Shown one piece after another: positions 16,711-26,578 of a DNA stretch of 64,000 bases. The notes beneath the pieces were generated by a model. The model was not told where the DNA came from. It searched no databases and saw only the letters and a program-made list of their open reading frames with translations. The position numbers were made by a program, and so were the translations under genes. Source of the stretch: Prevotellaceae bacterium UBA1710 (GTDB taxonomy: Bacteria; Bacteroidota; Bacteroidia; Bacteroidales; Bacteroidaceae); NCBI GenBank assembly GCA_002317355.1, contig DCJC01000050.1, forward strand, positions 20,350 through 84,349. The letters are read 5' to 3'. The first letter of the stretch is position 1, and each line of letters opens with the position of its first letter.

Positions 16711-17676
16711 ATGGCAAAATTAAAGAAATGTGCCCATTGTGGCAAGATGTTCAAGACTGAAAAGGCTACACAGATGTATTGTTCGCTTGAATGCGCAGAA
16801 GCAGCCATTGCAAAGCAGAAGCAATGGAATGATGTACTCGCCCCTGTGGCAAATGTGCTTGAACTGGAGTACTTGACATTCTCCAAGGCAGCAACGCTGA
16901 TGGGATGCTCCCGTCAGTATGTTTACAAACTCGTGGCTGAGGGTAAGCTTCCTGCATCCCGACTCAGCAACCGCATGTCATTCATCAAGCGTGAGGACAT
17001 AGAGAAGATGCTTCAAGGCAATCCGTATTATCGCGTGCTGCCTATCGGCATTAAGAGAAGAAAGAAAGAAACAACAACAAGTGATGGTACAGAACAAGTG
17101 CCTTCATTCAACTTCTACAAGTACATAACCCTTGAAGAGGCAATGAAGAAGTACAGCGTCAGCAATACAACCATATATAATAAGGTGAAGTCTGGCAATG
17201 TTCCAATATGCCGCATCGCTGGCAGGATGTACTATGACAGAGCGATGCTAGAGATGGTAATGAACCAATACGTACAATCACGGAAGTCATCCCTGCATTC
17301 CTCAACGTCAACCTCAGTTTCACCTCTTGTCGTTAAGGACGAGGATTTGGAATGGCTTCCGGTCAATGATTGTGCAAACCTGTACCACAAGACACCAGCA
17401 GCCATGAAGACATTTGTATATCGATATGATGTTCCTGCCTGTTGGATAGATGGCAAACGCTATTATTCCAAGAACCACCTTGATTCCTTACTGACCCAGC
17501 ACAGCGAAGACTGCGGAAAATATTACACAATCTCGCAGCTCTATAATATCTTTGGTATAGAGAAGGCCAAAGCTACTACTTTTTGTCAGCAGAATGGCAT
17601 TAGAATGATAAAGCAGAACAGACGCAATCTGTTTCTGAAGAAAGATGTTGACAGACTGATGTCCATGCGAGAGTAG
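16711..17676 (+). CDS. Zinc-ribbon and multi-HTH DNA-binding protein of mobile element
   Basis: 321 residues from ATG 16711. The N-terminus holds a zinc-ribbon-like pattern C7-x2-C10 and C24-x3-C28. It is followed by an excisionase/MerR-like HTH (LTFSKAATLMGCSRQYVYKL, then KLPASRLSNRMSFIKREDIE, residues about 50-95), a second HTH (ITLEEAMKKYSVSNTTIYNK, residues about 130-180), and two weaker repeats (LPVNDCANLYHKTPAAMKTF and YTISQLYNIFGIEKAKATTF). Four tandem HTH_17-like units in one protein suggest cooperative binding to repeated DNA, perhaps the GTTGAC repeats just upstream. It precedes the integrase and is likely an accessory or regulatory factor for integration/excision. Confidence 0.75.
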   Translation: MAKLKKCAHCGKMFKTEKATQMYCSLECAEAAIAKQKQWNDVLAPVANVLELEYLTFSKAATLMGCSRQYVYKLVAEGKLPASRLSNRMSFIKREDIEKMLQGNPYYRVLPIGIKRRKKETTTSDGTEQVPSFNFYKYITLEEAMKKYSVSNTTIYNKVKSGNVPICRIAGRMYYDRAMLEMVMNQYVQSRKSSLHSSTSTSVSPLVVKDEDLEWLPVNDCANLYHKTPAAMKTFVYRYDVPACWIDGKRYYSKNHLDSLLTQHSEDCGKYYTISQLYNIFGIEKAKATTFCQQNGIRMIKQNRRNLFLKKDVDRLMSMRE

Positions 17677-17785
17677 AATAACCGATAATAAAGACTCTGA
17701 TTTCGTTTCATTTCTGTAAAATCATGAAACATTTCTCAAAAAAATGCTAAAAAAGCCGTATTAAGACAGAACGTTTTGCGTGATT

Positions 17786-17817
17786 TTTGGTGCGAGATGT
17801 TTTTTTCAGTAATTTTG
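17786..17817 (+). promoter_or_regulatory. Promoter of the integrase operon
   Basis: TTTG (17786-17789), 20 bases, TAATTTTG (17810-17817). Transcription near 17824 leaves a leader of about 120 bases before ATG 17944, with room for control. Confidence 0.7.
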
Positions 17818-17943
17818 CGCCCGCTTTGAAAATCAGAGCCATGGACAGTTGATGTCTTAAACCCTCATAACTGAGGACAACATGACACTGCCATGTATTC
17901 GTGAATTATAAACATTATCTTACAAAATGAAAGAAAAAGAGAA

Positions 17944-19260
17944 ATGACAACAATTTGCAAGACTGTGACACTTCGCAGTCGCAAGATTAAGAACGGCACC
18001 CAGCTGTCGTTTTATCTGGACTACTATCCAGGTTACCGTGACGAAGAAACCATGAAGACCATCCGTCACGAGTCGCTTGGCATCTACATCTATGCCAAAC
18101 CTAAAAATCAGCGTGAAAGGGAGTACAACGAAACCATGACTGAGAAGGCGGAAGCCATCCGCTGCAAGCGCTTCGAGAGTATTGTCAACGAACGGTTTGA
18201 CTTCTTTGACAAGGAAAAACAGAAGGGAGATTTCCTCGAGTACATCAGGAAGAAATCTGCCAGGCGCGATGACAACCGCTATGAACAGGTACACAAGCAC
18301 TTTTCCGACTTCTGTAAGGGTAGATGCACATTTGGTGAAATTACCGTGGAACTATGCCAGAGATTCCGTGAGCATCTTCTTACCACCAACTCCACCAAGT
18401 CAACAAAACATCCAAAGCCCCTGAGCCGGAACACCGCAGCACTGTACTGGTCATCATTCAGAGGTCTTCTGCACATAGCCTACAAGGAGCACAAGATCAC
18501 TGAAAATCCGAATGGCTTCCTTGAGAAGATAGAAAAACTGCCGACGGACAAGGAAAGCCTGTCGGTACAGGAGGTCTATACCCTTGCGGAAACGGAGTGT
18601 GATGTCCCTGTCCTGAAAATGGCATTCCTGTTTGCCTGTCTCACAGGACTTAGAAAGAGCGACGTCAGACGACTCACATGGCGCATGTTCCAACTGTACG
18701 GCAATGGAGGCATCTTCGTGAAGATACGCATGCAGAAGACTGGCCAGTTCATCAACAACCCTATCAGCGAGGAGGCACTGAACCTTATCGGCTACTACGA
18801 CAATGCAGAAGGACGTAATCCCGATGAGCTCGTGTTCCCTTCATTGAATGAAACCATGACCAAGGAGCCTTTGAAGAAATGGATTGCCTCTGCAGGAATA
18901 ACCAAGCATATCACCTTCCATTGCTCCCGACATACCTTCGGCACGCTGCAGGTGGAAGCTGGCACAGCCATCTATGTGGTACAGAAAATGCTCGGACACA
19001 AGAATGTCTCAACCACAGAGATCTACGCACAGATGGGTGACTCGCAGAAACGCGCGAGTGTCGACCGGATATCCCTGAAGCCAAAGACTCAACAACAACT
19101 AAGAATAGTCGGAGGCACGAACGCCCCAACAGCTGATACGATAGACAATAACGATACTCTAAAAAAATTCAACAACAAAAACACAGACACAATGAATTAC
19201 ACTAGAAACAACAGCGAGCAGTTCACATTCCCTCACAATGATGGAGCTATGAACAAGTGA
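17944..19260 (+). CDS. Tyrosine recombinase / integrase
   Basis: 438 residues. An N-terminal arm-binding domain (VTLRSRKIKNGTQLSFYLDY) is followed by a SAM-like core-binding domain (residues about 95-190). The catalytic domain has all key residues: R237 in TGLRKSD, the lysine in RMQKTGQ, H326-x-x-R329 in FHCSRHTFG, H352 in LGHKN, and nucleophile Y361 in TEIYAQM. It should therefore be active. The C-terminal 60 residues after YAQMGDS are a polar, low-complexity tail rich in Asn and Thr. The next gene overlaps it by 4 bases (GTGA). Function: site-specific integration and excision of the element by strand exchange at att sites; the target is unknown because no tRNA gene is visible. Confidence 0.92.
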   Translation: MTTICKTVTLRSRKIKNGTQLSFYLDYYPGYRDEETMKTIRHESLGIYIYAKPKNQREREYNETMTEKAEAIRCKRFESIVNERFDFFDKEKQKGDFLEYIRKKSARRDDNRYEQVHKHFSDFCKGRCTFGEITVELCQRFREHLLTTNSTKSTKHPKPLSRNTAALYWSSFRGLLHIAYKEHKITENPNGFLEKIEKLPTDKESLSVQEVYTLAETECDVPVLKMAFLFACLTGLRKSDVRRLTWRMFQLYGNGGIFVKIRMQKTGQFINNPISEEALNLIGYYDNAEGRNPDELVFPSLNETMTKEPLKKWIASAGITKHITFHCSRHTFGTLQVEAGTAIYVVQKMLGHKNVSTTEIYAQMGDSQKRASVDRISLKPKTQQQLRIVGGTNAPTADTIDNNDTLKKFNNKNTDTMNYTRNNSEQFTFPHNDGAMNK

Positions 19261-19736
19261 TAAACCAGACAACCGGACTGTCATTCAATGACATTCCACA
19301 GGCAATGGCAACCCTGCTCGAAAGGCAGGAGCGACTTGAAGAGAAAATACAGGCTCTTCAGCAGTATATAGTCCAGTATTGTGTAGCAGACCACCACTAT
19401 CCGATGTCCGTGGAAGAGACATCGGAATATACGGGCATTCCTGTCTCCACCATCTATGAGATGCTGGAGCGCAGGGAACTGCCCGGCTGCAAGATGGGCA
19501 AGCGTTGGCAGATCTACCGTGATGATGTCGACAGGACACTCGAGGCACACCGAATATCACAGGTGCCTCTCACGGCAGAGGAGCAGAATGCACAGATACT
19601 CGCATCAAAGAGGCGCAAGCCGAGGAATGCGGGCAGGTACGACCATCTTGTGCAACCTCAGCAGACAGGAAGGTCTGCCTTACTGCAACCATTGAATGCC
19701 GGCAAAGGATTATCTCACCAATCAGGGATTATCTAA
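19257..19736 (+). CDS. Excisionase-like helix-turn-helix protein
   Basis: 159 residues if translation starts at GTG 19257, which overlaps the integrase stop; ATG 19305 (MATLLERQERLEEK) is an alternative. A short coiled coil (RQERLEEKIQALQQYIVQ) precedes an HTH_17/excisionase domain (MSVEETSEYTGIPVSTIYEM, then RELPGCKMGKRWQIYRDDVD), giving the classic Xis layout. The basic tail (KRRKPRNAGRYDH) may contact DNA. It is translationally coupled to the integrase, which fits a directionality factor. An ATG overlapping its stop (TAATG) opens an 86-codon frame that I do not trust. Confidence 0.8.
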   Translation: MINQTTGLSFNDIPQAMATLLERQERLEEKIQALQQYIVQYCVADHHYPMSVEETSEYTGIPVSTIYEMLERRELPGCKMGKRWQIYRDDVDRTLEAHRISQVPLTAEEQNAQILASKRRKPRNAGRYDHLVQPQQTGRSALLQPLNAGKGLSHQSGII

Positions 19737-19977
19737 TGCAGACAATGGGAGCAACTCTTATTCCCTTTTCCCTTTTTACTTCTTCATCATCAACCAACTA
19801 TCAGCTTGGACACAGAACGTCAGCTTCAAAGGAGTTGGCGAAGGCTTTGCTATGCCTAAATGTGGCATATACAGCCATCATTATCCAATGGGATAGCTGG
19901 GACATGACAGATAGTATTAACAGCGTGTGGAGGTGGGACACGATAGTCTCACTTCCCACAATAAAACAAGAAAACTC

Positions 19978-20826
19978 ATGGACCATACAAATGTAAGATA
20001 CAGCCTGACACTAAACGACAAGCAGATAGAAGCATTGTCTGACAACAACTGTAAGATTAACCGTATGATGTGCCTACATACCATGCTAAGACTTGCAGGT
20101 ATGGAACCCTCAACTGTAACAAAGAAAGGTTTCTCGGGTAAGACACAGGCAGGTCAGTTTATAATAGAGATGGAGAAACTTGCTGAGCTGATCGGTGGTG
20201 ACAAAAAGACTGCCGAACGTATTGTTGCTGACTTTGTACGCTTGGGTCTTATAGAGAAGCAAGGCAACAACCGAACCACCCTCATCACAATAAAGTGCTT
20301 GTCAGTCTGGTTCTGCGAAGGACACATAACAATCAGGAATCCTTTCTTCAATATCAATCCAACCGTGCTTCCCAAGAAACCAAGAAAGGTATATCAGAAG
20401 AAACAATGTGTCTCAACAGAAGACGAAACAGACGGCACTCAGATTGACGATGGCAACTACGGTGTCAAACCTGAATCTGATGAGACACAAAGCACATCTG
20501 CTTCAATAGACATAATGGAGCCAGCAAGTACGGATAATGTCATTGAGCCAACTTCCGTTGAAAGTGATATAGATTCTTCTGCCCTTATTTCCTACGAACA
20601 GGGGATGAGCAATGCCGTTGAGGGTACTTGCAATGATTGCGATACAAAAGCGAGAACAACCAACATCGTAGTCAAAGACAAAGCAGAAGACTCATCATCA
20701 ACAGAAAGCCATCAGGCTCATTTTACAAAGACCACCAGAAACAAAAAACTGACGAAGAAAGAGCGTCGGGTTCAGAAGAGACTTCAACAAAAAGGAGGTA
20801 AACATTGGCGCAGCGAGCAGGGATGA
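19978..20826 (+). CDS. Mobile-element protein with winged-helix-like N-terminal domain
   Basis: 282 residues from ATG 19978; the earlier ATG at 19927 has no ribosome site and adds an unlikely leader. Residues 1-125 look like a replication- or transcription-type winged helix (MEKLAELIGGDKKTAERIVA, DFVRLGLIEKQGNNRTTLIT). The remainder is a polar, disordered linker rich in Ser/Thr/Asp, ending in a very basic helix (KKLTKKERRVQKRLQQKGGK). It lies between the excisionase and the relaxase. I do not recognise the family. An accessory mobilisation or regulatory role is inferred from position. Confidence 0.6.
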   Translation: MDHTNVRYSLTLNDKQIEALSDNNCKINRMMCLHTMLRLAGMEPSTVTKKGFSGKTQAGQFIIEMEKLAELIGGDKKTAERIVADFVRLGLIEKQGNNRTTLITIKCLSVWFCEGHITIRNPFFNINPTVLPKKPRKVYQKKQCVSTEDETDGTQIDDGNYGVKPESDETQSTSASIDIMEPASTDNVIEPTSVESDIDSSALISYEQGMSNAVEGTCNDCDTKARTTNIVVKDKAEDSSSTESHQAHFTKTTRNKKLTKKERRVQKRLQQKGGKHWRSEQG

Positions 20827-20845
20827 AAATGACTTGTCATGTTAT

Positions 20846-20986
20846 AGCCCACTATAACTACGAGACTATGCTTTCGTAGTTGTGGGCTCTGCCGAGAGCA
20901 ATGGCAAAGTAAAAGCTATCTGATTACACGGAATTTACTAGAAAATCCTTCGTAATCGCTATGCTTTTACATGGCAATCAGATAGC
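20846..20986 (+). other. Candidate origin of transfer (oriT)
   Basis: Two inverted repeats lie directly upstream of the relaxase. The first, 20846-20888, pairs AGCCCAC and AACTACGA with TCGTAGTT and GTGGGCT around a 10-base loop (15 pairs, 3-base bulge). The second pairs GCTATCTGATT (20915-20925) with AATCAGATAGC (20976-20986), with nested GATTAC/GTAATC and GTAAAAGC/GCTTTTAC arms. Placement and structure fit an oriT for the MobV protein; the nick site is not identified. Confidence 0.5.
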
Positions 20987-21135
20987 GTTTACCACACTAC
21001 TGATTTACAATGACTTTGCAAGAGCATTGTAACGAAGCAAGGAGTGACTCTCTCCCTGCACCCTCCAATCAAGGCGCTGCCCTGATAACCCGATTTATTC
21101 ATAACAATTTTAGCAAACACAAAATACCATACATC

Positions 21136-23022
21136 ATGGAACAGAAAGTTTCAAAGGCTTCCGATCATGTGAAGCCATGTAATATAGCACAGAGTGAAGC
21201 ACACAACAGGAGAGACACAGAATACATCAAGTCTCTCGATCCTGCCAAACTCTACGTACGAACAGAACTGTCACACAGGAACGAGTCGTATGTCGCACCA
21301 GAAATGAAAGGTAAAACACTCCAACAACATTATGACTTTATAAAGGTCATGGTGAAGGACAAGACTAAACGCTCCATGCAGGAGAAGGACGTTCTATTGA
21401 AGAACGGCAAGACACGAAAGGGTGCTTCTCCTATTCGTGAAAGTGTAGTGAACATCAAGGAATGTACCACAATAGAAGATCTACTCCACTATGTTCGTGA
21501 AGTAGAAAACAGGAAGGGCATCCATGCCCTACAGATTCATATCCACAAGGACGAGGGATATTTCGAGAATCCTGATGACCCGTCAACATGGAAACCGAAC
21601 TATCATGCCCACATCATCTGGGACTGGATGGATCACTCCACTGGCAAATCATGGAAACTCAACGAGAAAGACATGAGTGAAATGCAGACTCTCGTAGCTA
21701 AGACACTCGGCATGGAGCGTGGTACATCAAAGACAGAGACACACCTTGACCATCTGGAACGTAATGATTACATCCTTCAGAAGCAGAGGAACGAGATGGA
21801 AAGCATAGCCAAAGCTAAGTCCGTAGCTGAGACACGGACTATCGAACTCAAAGAAGAATGCGAACATCTGGAGGAAGAAGTTGAGCAAGCAAAGCATCGC
21901 AAGGAAGAAGCGGAAAAGGATGCCAAGGCTACAGAATTATTCAAGGAACTTGCCAACATTGCAGAGGTAAAACTTCCTTTCCCTAAGTTCAAAGTTGATG
22001 AGTTAATCACTAATACCCAGAATACCATCAATGATGAACTATCCACACCAATAAAGCTGATGCAACAGAAGGAATGGAAGCAGGAACGTCAGAAGAATAT
22101 CAAACAAGCACTCACCGATTTGCAGACTAACCTGGGCGTAGCAAAGGGCGAATATATAGAGGAAATCAAGTCGCACTGCAAGGAAATCTTCAAGTATTAC
22201 AGGGAAGAGTTGAAGAAACTTATCAATGAGAACGAGAAATTGCGCAAGGAGAACAAGACACTCTCTGCCAACAATTCATCCCTCCAAAAGGAGAATCGCC
22301 AACTCAAAGACAGAATATCAAAGATTGATGCCAATGCCATTGAACGTCTTCGCAAAGAAAAGGGTGCTGAGTATGATAAACTGAATGTAAAGTACAACAA
22401 ACTCGTTGATGATTACAATGACATGAAGGAAAGAGACGATCTCTTCAAGCGATTTGCCGAGTGGCTTGCCAAGCATCCTGAAATTCAAGAAATCATGAAT
22501 ATCACACAACAGAAGGAATTTGAGGAGAAATGGAAGAAAGCCAAGATTGAACTACGCGAGAAGTGTATTACCAACGCACAGACAGAGATTCAGAACTTTG
22601 GCAAGTCAGGACAGAACGATTACACTGACAGCGATCAGATATCCTGCGTACTGTGTGGCATCATCGCCATAGCCGATAAACTTGGCATTGACGCAACCCT
22701 TGAATCAGGATGCAAAAGAGCAACACAAGAACTGCTTGATGGTGTCTATTGGTTCAACTATCGTCAGATGCAGAAAGACATGGCTACATGGCGCACCCCT
22801 CAGATGGTACATGCTATTGGCGGTATTACAGACGAAATGGTCGATGCTTTCAAGCAATACATCGCAGGAGTACAACCTGTCGCAAGCGTAGGAGGTTCAA
22901 ATGGTGCTGCTAATACCCTTACCAACTGGGATGGCACGGAGATTACCAATGGTTGGCGTGCTCCTGCAAGACCTGACTTTCTCTGCTTTAGTAGAAAGAA
23001 AGTCAATGGTGTAAGGTATTAA
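21136..23022 (+). CDS. MobV (Pre/Mob) family relaxase
   Basis: 628 residues from ATG 21136 (MEQKVSKASD); the frame is open from 21010, but that stretch is unlike the family. The relaxase domain (residues 1-230) shows QIHIHKDEGYF and, about 25 residues later, PNYHAHIIWDW: the HxHxDE...HxH arrangement that binds metal and the nicked strand in Pre/Mob proteins. A helical coiled-coil region follows (residues 215-500, Glu/Lys rich: ELKEECEHLEEEVEQAKHRK, then LRKENKTLSANNSSLQKENR). A compact C-terminal region of about 130 residues has no recognised fold. It nicks oriT and leads strand transfer using a helper conjugation machine, since no type IV secretion genes are present. This marks the element as mobilizable rather than conjugative. 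Confidence 0.88.
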   Translation: MEQKVSKASDHVKPCNIAQSEAHNRRDTEYIKSLDPAKLYVRTELSHRNESYVAPEMKGKTLQQHYDFIKVMVKDKTKRSMQEKDVLLKNGKTRKGASPIRESVVNIKECTTIEDLLHYVREVENRKGIHALQIHIHKDEGYFENPDDPSTWKPNYHAHIIWDWMDHSTGKSWKLNEKDMSEMQTLVAKTLGMERGTSKTETHLDHLERNDYILQKQRNEMESIAKAKSVAETRTIELKEECEHLEEEVEQAKHRKEEAEKDAKATELFKELANIAEVKLPFPKFKVDELITNTQNTINDELSTPIKLMQQKEWKQERQKNIKQALTDLQTNLGVAKGEYIEEIKSHCKEIFKYYREELKKLINENEKLRKENKTLSANNSSLQKENRQLKDRISKIDANAIERLRKEKGAEYDKLNVKYNKLVDDYNDMKERDDLFKRFAEWLAKHPEIQEIMNITQQKEFEEKWKKAKIELREKCITNAQTEIQNFGKSGQNDYTDSDQISCVLCGIIAIADKLGIDATLESGCKRATQELLDGVYWFNYRQMQKDMATWRTPQMVHAIGGITDEMVDAFKQYIAGVQPVASVGGSNGAANTLTNWDGTEITNGWRAPARPDFLCFSRKKVNGVRY

Positions 23023-23115
23023 GATCATAATACCTCCTTAATGAGGAAGTATATTATAAATACTGTCAGACTGTTTGGTAGACAGCTAATTCAATTTGGA
23101 TAAGTAGGATTGAAA

Positions 23116-24042
23116 TCAGCGCATCATCTTCTTTTTGAATAATAACAAACTGACTTCTGTTACATCCAAGGCAAACCCTATCAGCAGAGAGCCTGCTGTT
23201 GCGACAGTAATTGTCAGAATACTGAAGCATACTATGTTACCACTTGTGATTAATCTACCCAAAAGTAGTTTGGAAGATAGTGTAAACATAGGATGGAACA
23301 GATAGATTGGCAATGTGTTAGCACCAATATAATTCAAGGCTTTGCACACTTTCGCTGGGAGTCTTTTGGTACACCATATCAACGATTCCATGACGCATAC
23401 GCCGAGAATAATGCTGAAATATGACAGTTGCATTGCATATCCAGGATTACAGACAATACCATAGAACAAGGTCACTATGGCTATAAGTATTGCAACGAAT
23501 GAACCATTGAATGTACGGCTGTTGGAAAACTTTCTGAATATCACACCTGCGAAATATGCCAATGGCGACATTATCCCTAATAATGGTGAGCAGTATGATA
23601 TAAGTACACTCACCAATATAGACAATGAGACGGTACAGCCAACGTTGAGATAACGGCATGTCCGATGTGCTGCATAGTATATACTGCCACAGACAATCAT
23701 CGTGTGTAAATACCAATACGGTCCTATCGGACTCAAAACAAGTTTGTCAAGAATTACGGAAAAGTTAAACTCATTGATGCCATCCTTAACAGGGAAGAAG
23801 TAGGACAATATGATGTATGCGGTCTCAAAGACAACGTACATCATCAACAAACTTCTAAGGTAAACAGCATACTGCTTCCATGTCTTGTTTACATTGAACA
23901 GATAGCCTGTAATGAAAAGGAACAATGGAACTACGAATGCCAATACTGCATTTTGTACATCTGGATAACATTCTTTGAACGGAGTCAAATGAATGAGTAT
24001 CACCAGTAAGATGAGTATGCAACGTATGACATTAATTTCCAT
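23116..24042 (-). CDS. Membrane acyltransferase, family 3
   Basis: 308 residues, nearly all in about ten hydrophobic helices. The start (MEINVIRCILILLVILIHLT) carries the His in the first helix (V-I-L-I-H) typical of acyltransferase-3 proteins; YWYLHTMIVCG and TLPIYLFHPMF are further family features. Such enzymes O-acetylate or succinylate cell-surface glycans or lipids in the inner membrane. It is the last gene of the minus-strand operon with the ECF sigma, anti-sigma and barrel genes, starting 24 bases after the barrel stop, so it is probably switched on with them. Substrate unknown. Confidence 0.8.
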   Translation of the reverse strand: MEINVIRCILILLVILIHLTPFKECYPDVQNAVLAFVVPLFLFITGYLFNVNKTWKQYAVYLRSLLMMYVVFETAYIILSYFFPVKDGINEFNFSVILDKLVLSPIGPYWYLHTMIVCGSIYYAAHRTCRYLNVGCTVSLSILVSVLISYCSPLLGIMSPLAYFAGVIFRKFSNSRTFNGSFVAILIAIVTLFYGIVCNPGYAMQLSYFSIILGVCVMESLIWCTKRLPAKVCKALNYIGANTLPIYLFHPMFTLSSKLLLGRLITSGNIVCFSILTITVATAGSLLIGFALDVTEVSLLLFKKKMMR

Positions 24043-24066
24043 TGTTCTTTCTTTAGTTTAGGGATG

Positions 24067-26577
24067 TCAATATCCCATTCTTGATATGTCAATTTCCTTG
24101 TGTTTCTTATCTTTGTAACTACCAAACTTCAACGCTGCTGTTAGCGTTACAGAACGATAGTCGTTATTTGTCCTCATGCTGAAATTCTGATTGCCATAAA
24201 TCGACTTTACATCATAGAAGCAATTTGTAAGATTGTTCCCAGCAAGCACGAGGCTCCATCGTTTGTTGTCCGACAACCAGTAAATCTGTGCCCCAAGCAT
24301 AAATAAAGGGGCGATGTCAAACACTCCTTGTATTGCCTTTGTCTGAAAGGATGGATTGATAATAAGTCGGAGCTCATGACTTGGAAGTAGGTTTACGGAC
24401 AAGGTCGTACCCATGATGGCTGTAAAGCATTTTCGGTCAAAAGGCAAATCGAAGAAGTCGGTACTCTTGTTACGGCTATACAAGCCTGTCAGCGTTGCAT
24501 TTCCCGTCAACCATTTCCCAGCACTGAACATTACGGCAGCTTGAACTCCGTAGGTATTTATGAAATCAAAATTTTTCTCTTGAAAGACAACAGACATCGT
24601 GTCCCTCGGCTGGTAGGCAAGCTGAACGGAATAACCAGAATTGAACTGTGCAAACAACGAAAGAGAATACCTCTGCTTATATTGCCACATCACATCAACT
24701 TTGTAATGAGAATAAGGCTTCAAGTCAGGGTTGCCCCATATCTCTGTATATGCAGATGAATAATATACACTGCTCATGGTGCTCCAGTAACTTGGATATA
24801 CAGCATCAGAACTGAATGACAGGTTCAGAAGATAGGTATTGTTGATGTTCCATGTAGCACGTAGAGATGGATAAATGCGCCATTCATTCCACTTTGGTGT
24901 ATGGTATTGCTCTGCAGATACTGATGCGTCTATGCTTAGATGCTTATTGAATACCTTTGAAACGCCGGCGTATGGGCTTATGATACGCTCCTGATAGTTT
25001 ACCTTGCTTGAACCATCTGGCACCTCCATTCCCATGTCGTCATACATCTTCTGATAACTTATGTTGTTGGTTATCTGCGTCTTTATGCCGTATAAAATAC
25101 TCCAATTATCGTTAAGGCTATGCTCCTGATCGACAGTGAGAAGCCATTTGTTGATGTCCTGGTTGCTATTTGTTGACAAGGTGTATGCTAAGTCCTGCAT
25201 ATTATTTCCCAATATCTGCGCTCTTGGATTCTTGTAACTCATATAGGAAGCATTCACCCTCAATCCGAAAGGCAACTGATAGTTAACATCAACATTGTGA
25301 ATATGATAACTGACTTTGCCGTCTTGTATGGTAGGAGCTGTTCCCGTCGTAACGTTAACTGCTTTATTCTCCTGCCATGTACCCGAATAAGCCGCACTCA
25401 GCCGATGCTTCTCTGCGAAGGCATAGTCTGCACCTATGCGCAATTCATGTTTACGGATGTCTGTGGTGTTCTGCGTAACGTCCTCATAATGTTTCCGTCC
25501 CGTAATGTGTGGATGCTCCGCTATATGTTCTGCCTCGCTGTATGTCTTTCCATCAGTGTAAGCATACTGAGCATCAAGCACAAAGCAATTGTGGCTGTAT
25601 ATCAGGTTAGTTTCGCCTTTGCCTGTAGAGTATTTACTTTGATCTGCCATTCCTTTGATCTGCCCAGATAGCTGGTTAGTACCTACATGATCCTTTGTTA
25701 TCACATTGATAGCAAGTCCATGTGTGTGGTATTGAGCAGGAGCAGACATCATAATCTCTGCGCTTGCCAGCATCTCTGCAGGCATACTCTTCAGTCGATC
25801 AACGATTTGTTGCTCGGATAGTGTTGTGGGCTTGCCGTTGATGATGAGTGTTGCATGGCTTCCGGCAAAGGATAGTCCGTTTATTCCATCCATTACACCA
25901 GGGATGCGTGTCAGTGCTTCGTAGGCATTATCACTTGGCATCTCCTGAAGCAGTAGTGGCATGTTATAGGTCAGGATGCCTTTCTCTGCTTTGACTATTT
26001 GTTTTTGTCCTTTAACCGTTACTCCATTCAATGCTATGATGCTACCCTCCATTCTGATGTTTCCTATCATTCCGTTGGTGCAATGCTTGTATTTCGTTTT
26101 ATATCCGATGTAGGAAATCTTTGCTAAGACACTCTGCCTGCCACAAGGTATCACGACATCACCATTATTATTGCTGACACCGCTGTTTATGAGAGCGCTG
26201 TCCTGAGGATTAAGAAGTTCTATGGTTGCCCAACTGAGCGGTTTATCATTCTCATCAAGAATGCGTCCCGTTACTTTATGTACTTCTTTCTGAACGCATT
26301 CCACCGAGAATACGTTGCCGTTCTGGGTTATGCGGATAGGGTAGAAACCGACAATCATTCGTAATGCTTCTGCGATAGGACTATTGCTGATTCTTTGAGT
26401 TACCGTGAAGTCCTTCAAGTCTTCGTATATAAAATTGATGTTACATCTGCTGCTTTGGCGTTCAACTGCCAGTAAAGCCTCAGACATACTCGTTCTATGG
26501 AAATCGGCATTAATACGTTGAGCTGTTGCTGATATGCAGACAAAGCACATCATAAAGATTATGAATGCCTGTCTCAT
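24067..26577 (-). CDS. STN-domain outer-membrane TonB-receptor-like protein
   Basis: 836 residues from ATG 26577 (MRQAFIIFMMCFVCISATAQ signal peptide); the longer start at 26601 is inside the preceding gene. Order: STN/secretin-TonB short domain (residues 20-100, MSEALLAVERQSSRCNINFI), carboxypeptidase-like regulatory domain (residues 105-185, VTGRILDENDKPLSWATIEL), plug (residues 190-300, TYNMPLLLQEMPSDNAYEAL, then GVMDGINGLSFAG), and barrel (residues 300-836). STN domains in receptors usually contact an anti-sigma factor, and the gene follows an anti-sigma gene by one base. Ligand unknown. No SusD-like gene is present; the downstream partner is an acyltransferase instead. Confidence 0.85.
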   Translation of the reverse strand: MRQAFIIFMMCFVCISATAQRINADFHRTSMSEALLAVERQSSRCNINFIYEDLKDFTVTQRISNSPIAEALRMIVGFYPIRITQNGNVFSVECVQKEVHKVTGRILDENDKPLSWATIELLNPQDSALINSGVSNNNGDVVIPCGRQSVLAKISYIGYKTKYKHCTNGMIGNIRMEGSIIALNGVTVKGQKQIVKAEKGILTYNMPLLLQEMPSDNAYEALTRIPGVMDGINGLSFAGSHATLIINGKPTTLSEQQIVDRLKSMPAEMLASAEIMMSAPAQYHTHGLAINVITKDHVGTNQLSGQIKGMADQSKYSTGKGETNLIYSHNCFVLDAQYAYTDGKTYSEAEHIAEHPHITGRKHYEDVTQNTTDIRKHELRIGADYAFAEKHRLSAAYSGTWQENKAVNVTTGTAPTIQDGKVSYHIHNVDVNYQLPFGLRVNASYMSYKNPRAQILGNNMQDLAYTLSTNSNQDINKWLLTVDQEHSLNDNWSILYGIKTQITNNISYQKMYDDMGMEVPDGSSKVNYQERIISPYAGVSKVFNKHLSIDASVSAEQYHTPKWNEWRIYPSLRATWNINNTYLLNLSFSSDAVYPSYWSTMSSVYYSSAYTEIWGNPDLKPYSHYKVDVMWQYKQRYSLSLFAQFNSGYSVQLAYQPRDTMSVVFQEKNFDFINTYGVQAAVMFSAGKWLTGNATLTGLYSRNKSTDFFDLPFDRKCFTAIMGTTLSVNLLPSHELRLIINPSFQTKAIQGVFDIAPLFMLGAQIYWLSDNKRWSLVLAGNNLTNCFYDVKSIYGNQNFSMRTNNDYRSVTLTAALKFGSYKDKKHKEIDISRMGY

Positions 26578-26578
26578 A

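Noticed and set aside
19736..19996. 86-codon frame whose ATG overlaps the excisionase stop (TAATG)
   Set aside because: The overlap hints at coupling, but the sequence has no domain, odd composition and overlaps the better-supported start at 19978.
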